Origin: Deinococcus malanensis
GTDB lineage: Bacteria; Deinococcota; Deinococci; Deinococcales; Deinococcaceae
Length of the DNA: 5,125 bases
Reading direction: 5' to 3'
Assembly (NCBI RefSeq): GCF_014647655.1
Contig: NZ_BMPP01000050.1
Span: forward strand, 1-5,125
Positions 4,337 through 5,125 of the stretch are shown here, in pieces. How positions within the stretch are numbered: the first letter of the stretch is position 1; the number at the start of each line of letters is the position of its first letter. The notes beneath the pieces are model-generated. The model was not told where the DNA came from, did no database searches, and worked only from the letters and a program-made list of their open reading frames with translations. A program made the translations under genes and the position numbers.

Positions 4337-4380
4337 ACAGTCCAAGCAAAGCACGAATGACCTGGCCAGCCCACTTTTCG

Positions 4381-4386
4381 GGAGGT
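4381..4386 (+). promoter_or_regulatory. Ribosome binding site of the IS110 recombinase
   Basis: GGAGGT, a near-perfect Shine-Dalgarno sequence, lies five bases before ATG 4392 and fixes the start codon. It sits about 30 bases beyond the last stem of the proposed bridge RNA. Confidence 0.85.
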
Positions 4387-4391
4387 TTTTT

Positions 4392-5125
4392 ATGGTTGTG
4401 ATCGGGATCGATATCGGCAAAGACGTGTTCTTTGCTCATCTGCGGGCCGCCGAAGGCAGCCCGTCCTTCACGCCTCGTGCCCTGCCCTGTGTTGAAAACA
4501 CGGTGGGGGGCTGTACCCAACTGCTGCGCTGGGCGGCGTCGCACGGGTACGCGTCTTCTGACCTCCAGGTGGTGATGGAGGCCACCGGCGTGTACTGGGA
4601 GACCTGCGCCCTGACACTGCATCAGGCCGGCTGCCAGGTCAGTGTGATGAATCCGGCGCAGATCAAGCTGTTTGCCCGATCGGTGCTTCGACGTGGCAAA
4701 ACGGACACCATGGATGCGCAGATCATTGCTCGGTATGGCGTGGTGATGCAGCCCAGCCCATGGGAACCTCCCCCCGCATCGGTTGAAGAGCTCAAAGTCC
4801 TGGTACGGGAACGGGAAACTTTGCTGCACACCTTGACGCAGGAGCGCAACCGGCTGCACGCCCTCGAGCACAAGGCGCGCAGCATCACCACGGTCGTGGC
4901 CCTGGTGCAGCAACGCATCGATCTGCTCAAAGAGCAGATCAGCGCGCTGGAACGCTCGATGCATGCCTTGGTGGCCTTGAATCCAGCCCTTTCCACACCG
5001 CTGAAATTGCTGCTGACCGTTCCCGGTTATGGTTTTGTCACCGCAGTGAGTGTGCTGGCCGAGACCCGAGGCTTTCACGGCTTGCATTCGAGCCGTCAAC
5101 TTTCTGCGTACGCGGGCATTGCTCC
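4392..5125 (+). CDS. IS110-family bridge-RNA-guided recombinase (DEDD transposase), 3' end outside window
   Basis: The frame is open from ATG 4392 to the window edge (244 complete residues of roughly 330-400). The N-terminal RuvC-like DEDD domain is complete: D7 in GIDIGKD, E63 in VVMEATGVYWE, D105 and D108 in KTDTMDAQIIARYG. A linker rich in charged and leucine residues (about 131-192) should form the family's coiled coil. The second domain (Transposase_20) begins with LLLTVPGYGFVTAVSVLAE (207-225) and reaches LSAYAGIA. The catalytic serine that follows in this family lies outside the window, so intactness cannot be judged. The enzyme would cut and exchange element and target DNA guided by the RNA encoded just upstream, probably via a circular intermediate. 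No frameshift is visible. Confidence 0.95.
   Translation, partial: MVVIGIDIGKDVFFAHLRAAEGSPSFTPRALPCVENTVGGCTQLLRWAASHGYASSDLQVVMEATGVYWETCALTLHQAGCQVSVMNPAQIKLFARSVLRRGKTDTMDAQIIARYGVVMQPSPWEPPPASVEELKVLVRERETLLHTLTQERNRLHALEHKARSITTVVALVQQRIDLLKEQISALERSMHALVALNPALSTPLKLLLTVPGYGFVTAVSVLAETRGFHGLHSSRQLSAYAGIA

Larger units (their letters stand above)
4175..4352 (+). ncRNA. IS110 bridge RNA (seekRNA) with two guide loops
   Basis: Three structures occur in order. A 5' stem-loop (4181-4209) pairs GGCAG with CTGTC, TC with GA and TTC with GAA around a CTGATCA loop. Unit 1 has stem 4216-4226/4275-4285 (11 bp with one G-U), a CAAG bulge, CCAG/CTGG (4231-4234/4271-4274), an internal loop of 11 bases on each side, and a GGTC/GACC hairpin (4246-4249/4256-4259). 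Unit 2 has stem GCTTT/AAAGC, CTTG/CAAG and GACTG/CAGTC (4286-4301/4338-4352, small bulges), an internal loop of 11 and 12 bases, and an AGGC/GCCT hairpin (4313-4316/4322-4325). This is the plan of the IS621 bridge RNA: a target-binding loop followed by a donor-binding loop. The span of about 178 bases is close to the 177-nt IS621 RNA. Its role would be to pair with target and donor DNA and direct the recombinase. The exact ends are guesses. Confidence 0.85.
4163..5125 (+). mobile_element. IS110-family insertion sequence, left end and partial body
   Basis: The element is identified by its DEDD-type recombinase gene (from 4392) and by a structured leader of about 230 bases between the inferred left end and that gene. 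A leader on this side is the layout of the IS110 group proper; in the IS1111 group the RNA region lies downstream of the gene. As usual for IS110, there are no terminal inverted repeats and no evident target duplication. The left boundary is inferred from guide-DNA matching, with the core CT at 4163-4164. The right end is outside the window. Confidence 0.85.

Noticed and set aside
4143..5099. Minus-strand open frame of 318 codons opposite the IS110 leader and recombinase
   Set aside because: It is the antisense shadow of the recombinase, whose plus-strand frame has all four DEDD residues, a strong ribosome site and an open end at the window edge.
1..5125. CRISPR array, tRNA or rRNA genes
   Set aside because: No regularly spaced repeats and no tRNA-like GGTTCRAATCC with a matching acceptor stem were seen on either strand; no rRNA-like conserved stretch was recognised.

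Overview
The window looks like an accessory, gene-poor stretch of a high-GC bacterium. Deinococcus or a close relative is the best guess, from the flavour of the protein fragments and from two promoters whose -10 box lies 5-6 bases before the ATG, the leaderless arrangement common in Deinococcus. That assignment is inference. The first 4.1 kb is mostly a graveyard: pieces of genes on both strands, each missing one or both ends, with frameshifts, short tandem duplications and abrupt junctions. The last 1 kb is the left part of an IS110-family insertion sequence that runs off the window.

Layout. 1-60: possible tail of an upstream gene. 217-646 (-): class I SAM methyltransferase pseudogene, broken by an exact 32-bp tandem duplication and a one-base loss, with its own leaderless-type promoter. 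760-925 (-): C-terminal fragment of an unrecognised protein. 1126-1767 (+): RecD-type helicase fragment lacking both ends, directly abutting a 53-residue MFS transporter fragment on the other strand (1773-1931). 1990-2808 (+): three unrelated-looking C-terminal coding fragments; the first two each end inside a copy of the same 33-bp repeat. 3005-3568 (+): the only intact-looking unit, an ArsR-family repressor with its promoter and candidate operator, translationally coupled to a small protein. 3708-4117 (+): frameshifted hypothetical gene. 4163-5125 (+): IS110-family element.

The main result is in the IS110 leader. Between the inferred left end (core CT at 4163-4164) and the recombinase ATG (4392) the DNA folds into a 5' hairpin followed by two large stem-internal-loop-hairpin units. 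This is the architecture of an IS110 bridge RNA (seekRNA). The 5' side of the first internal loop (4236-4245) is identical over 10 bases to the DNA across the left insertion junction (4158-4167), as expected for a target guide. The 3' side of the second loop can pair with the first bases of the element, as expected for a donor guide. These assignments predict the unseen right end, the original target site and the circle junction. The recombinase (DEDD domain complete, catalytic-serine part outside the window) and this RNA would work together to move the element.
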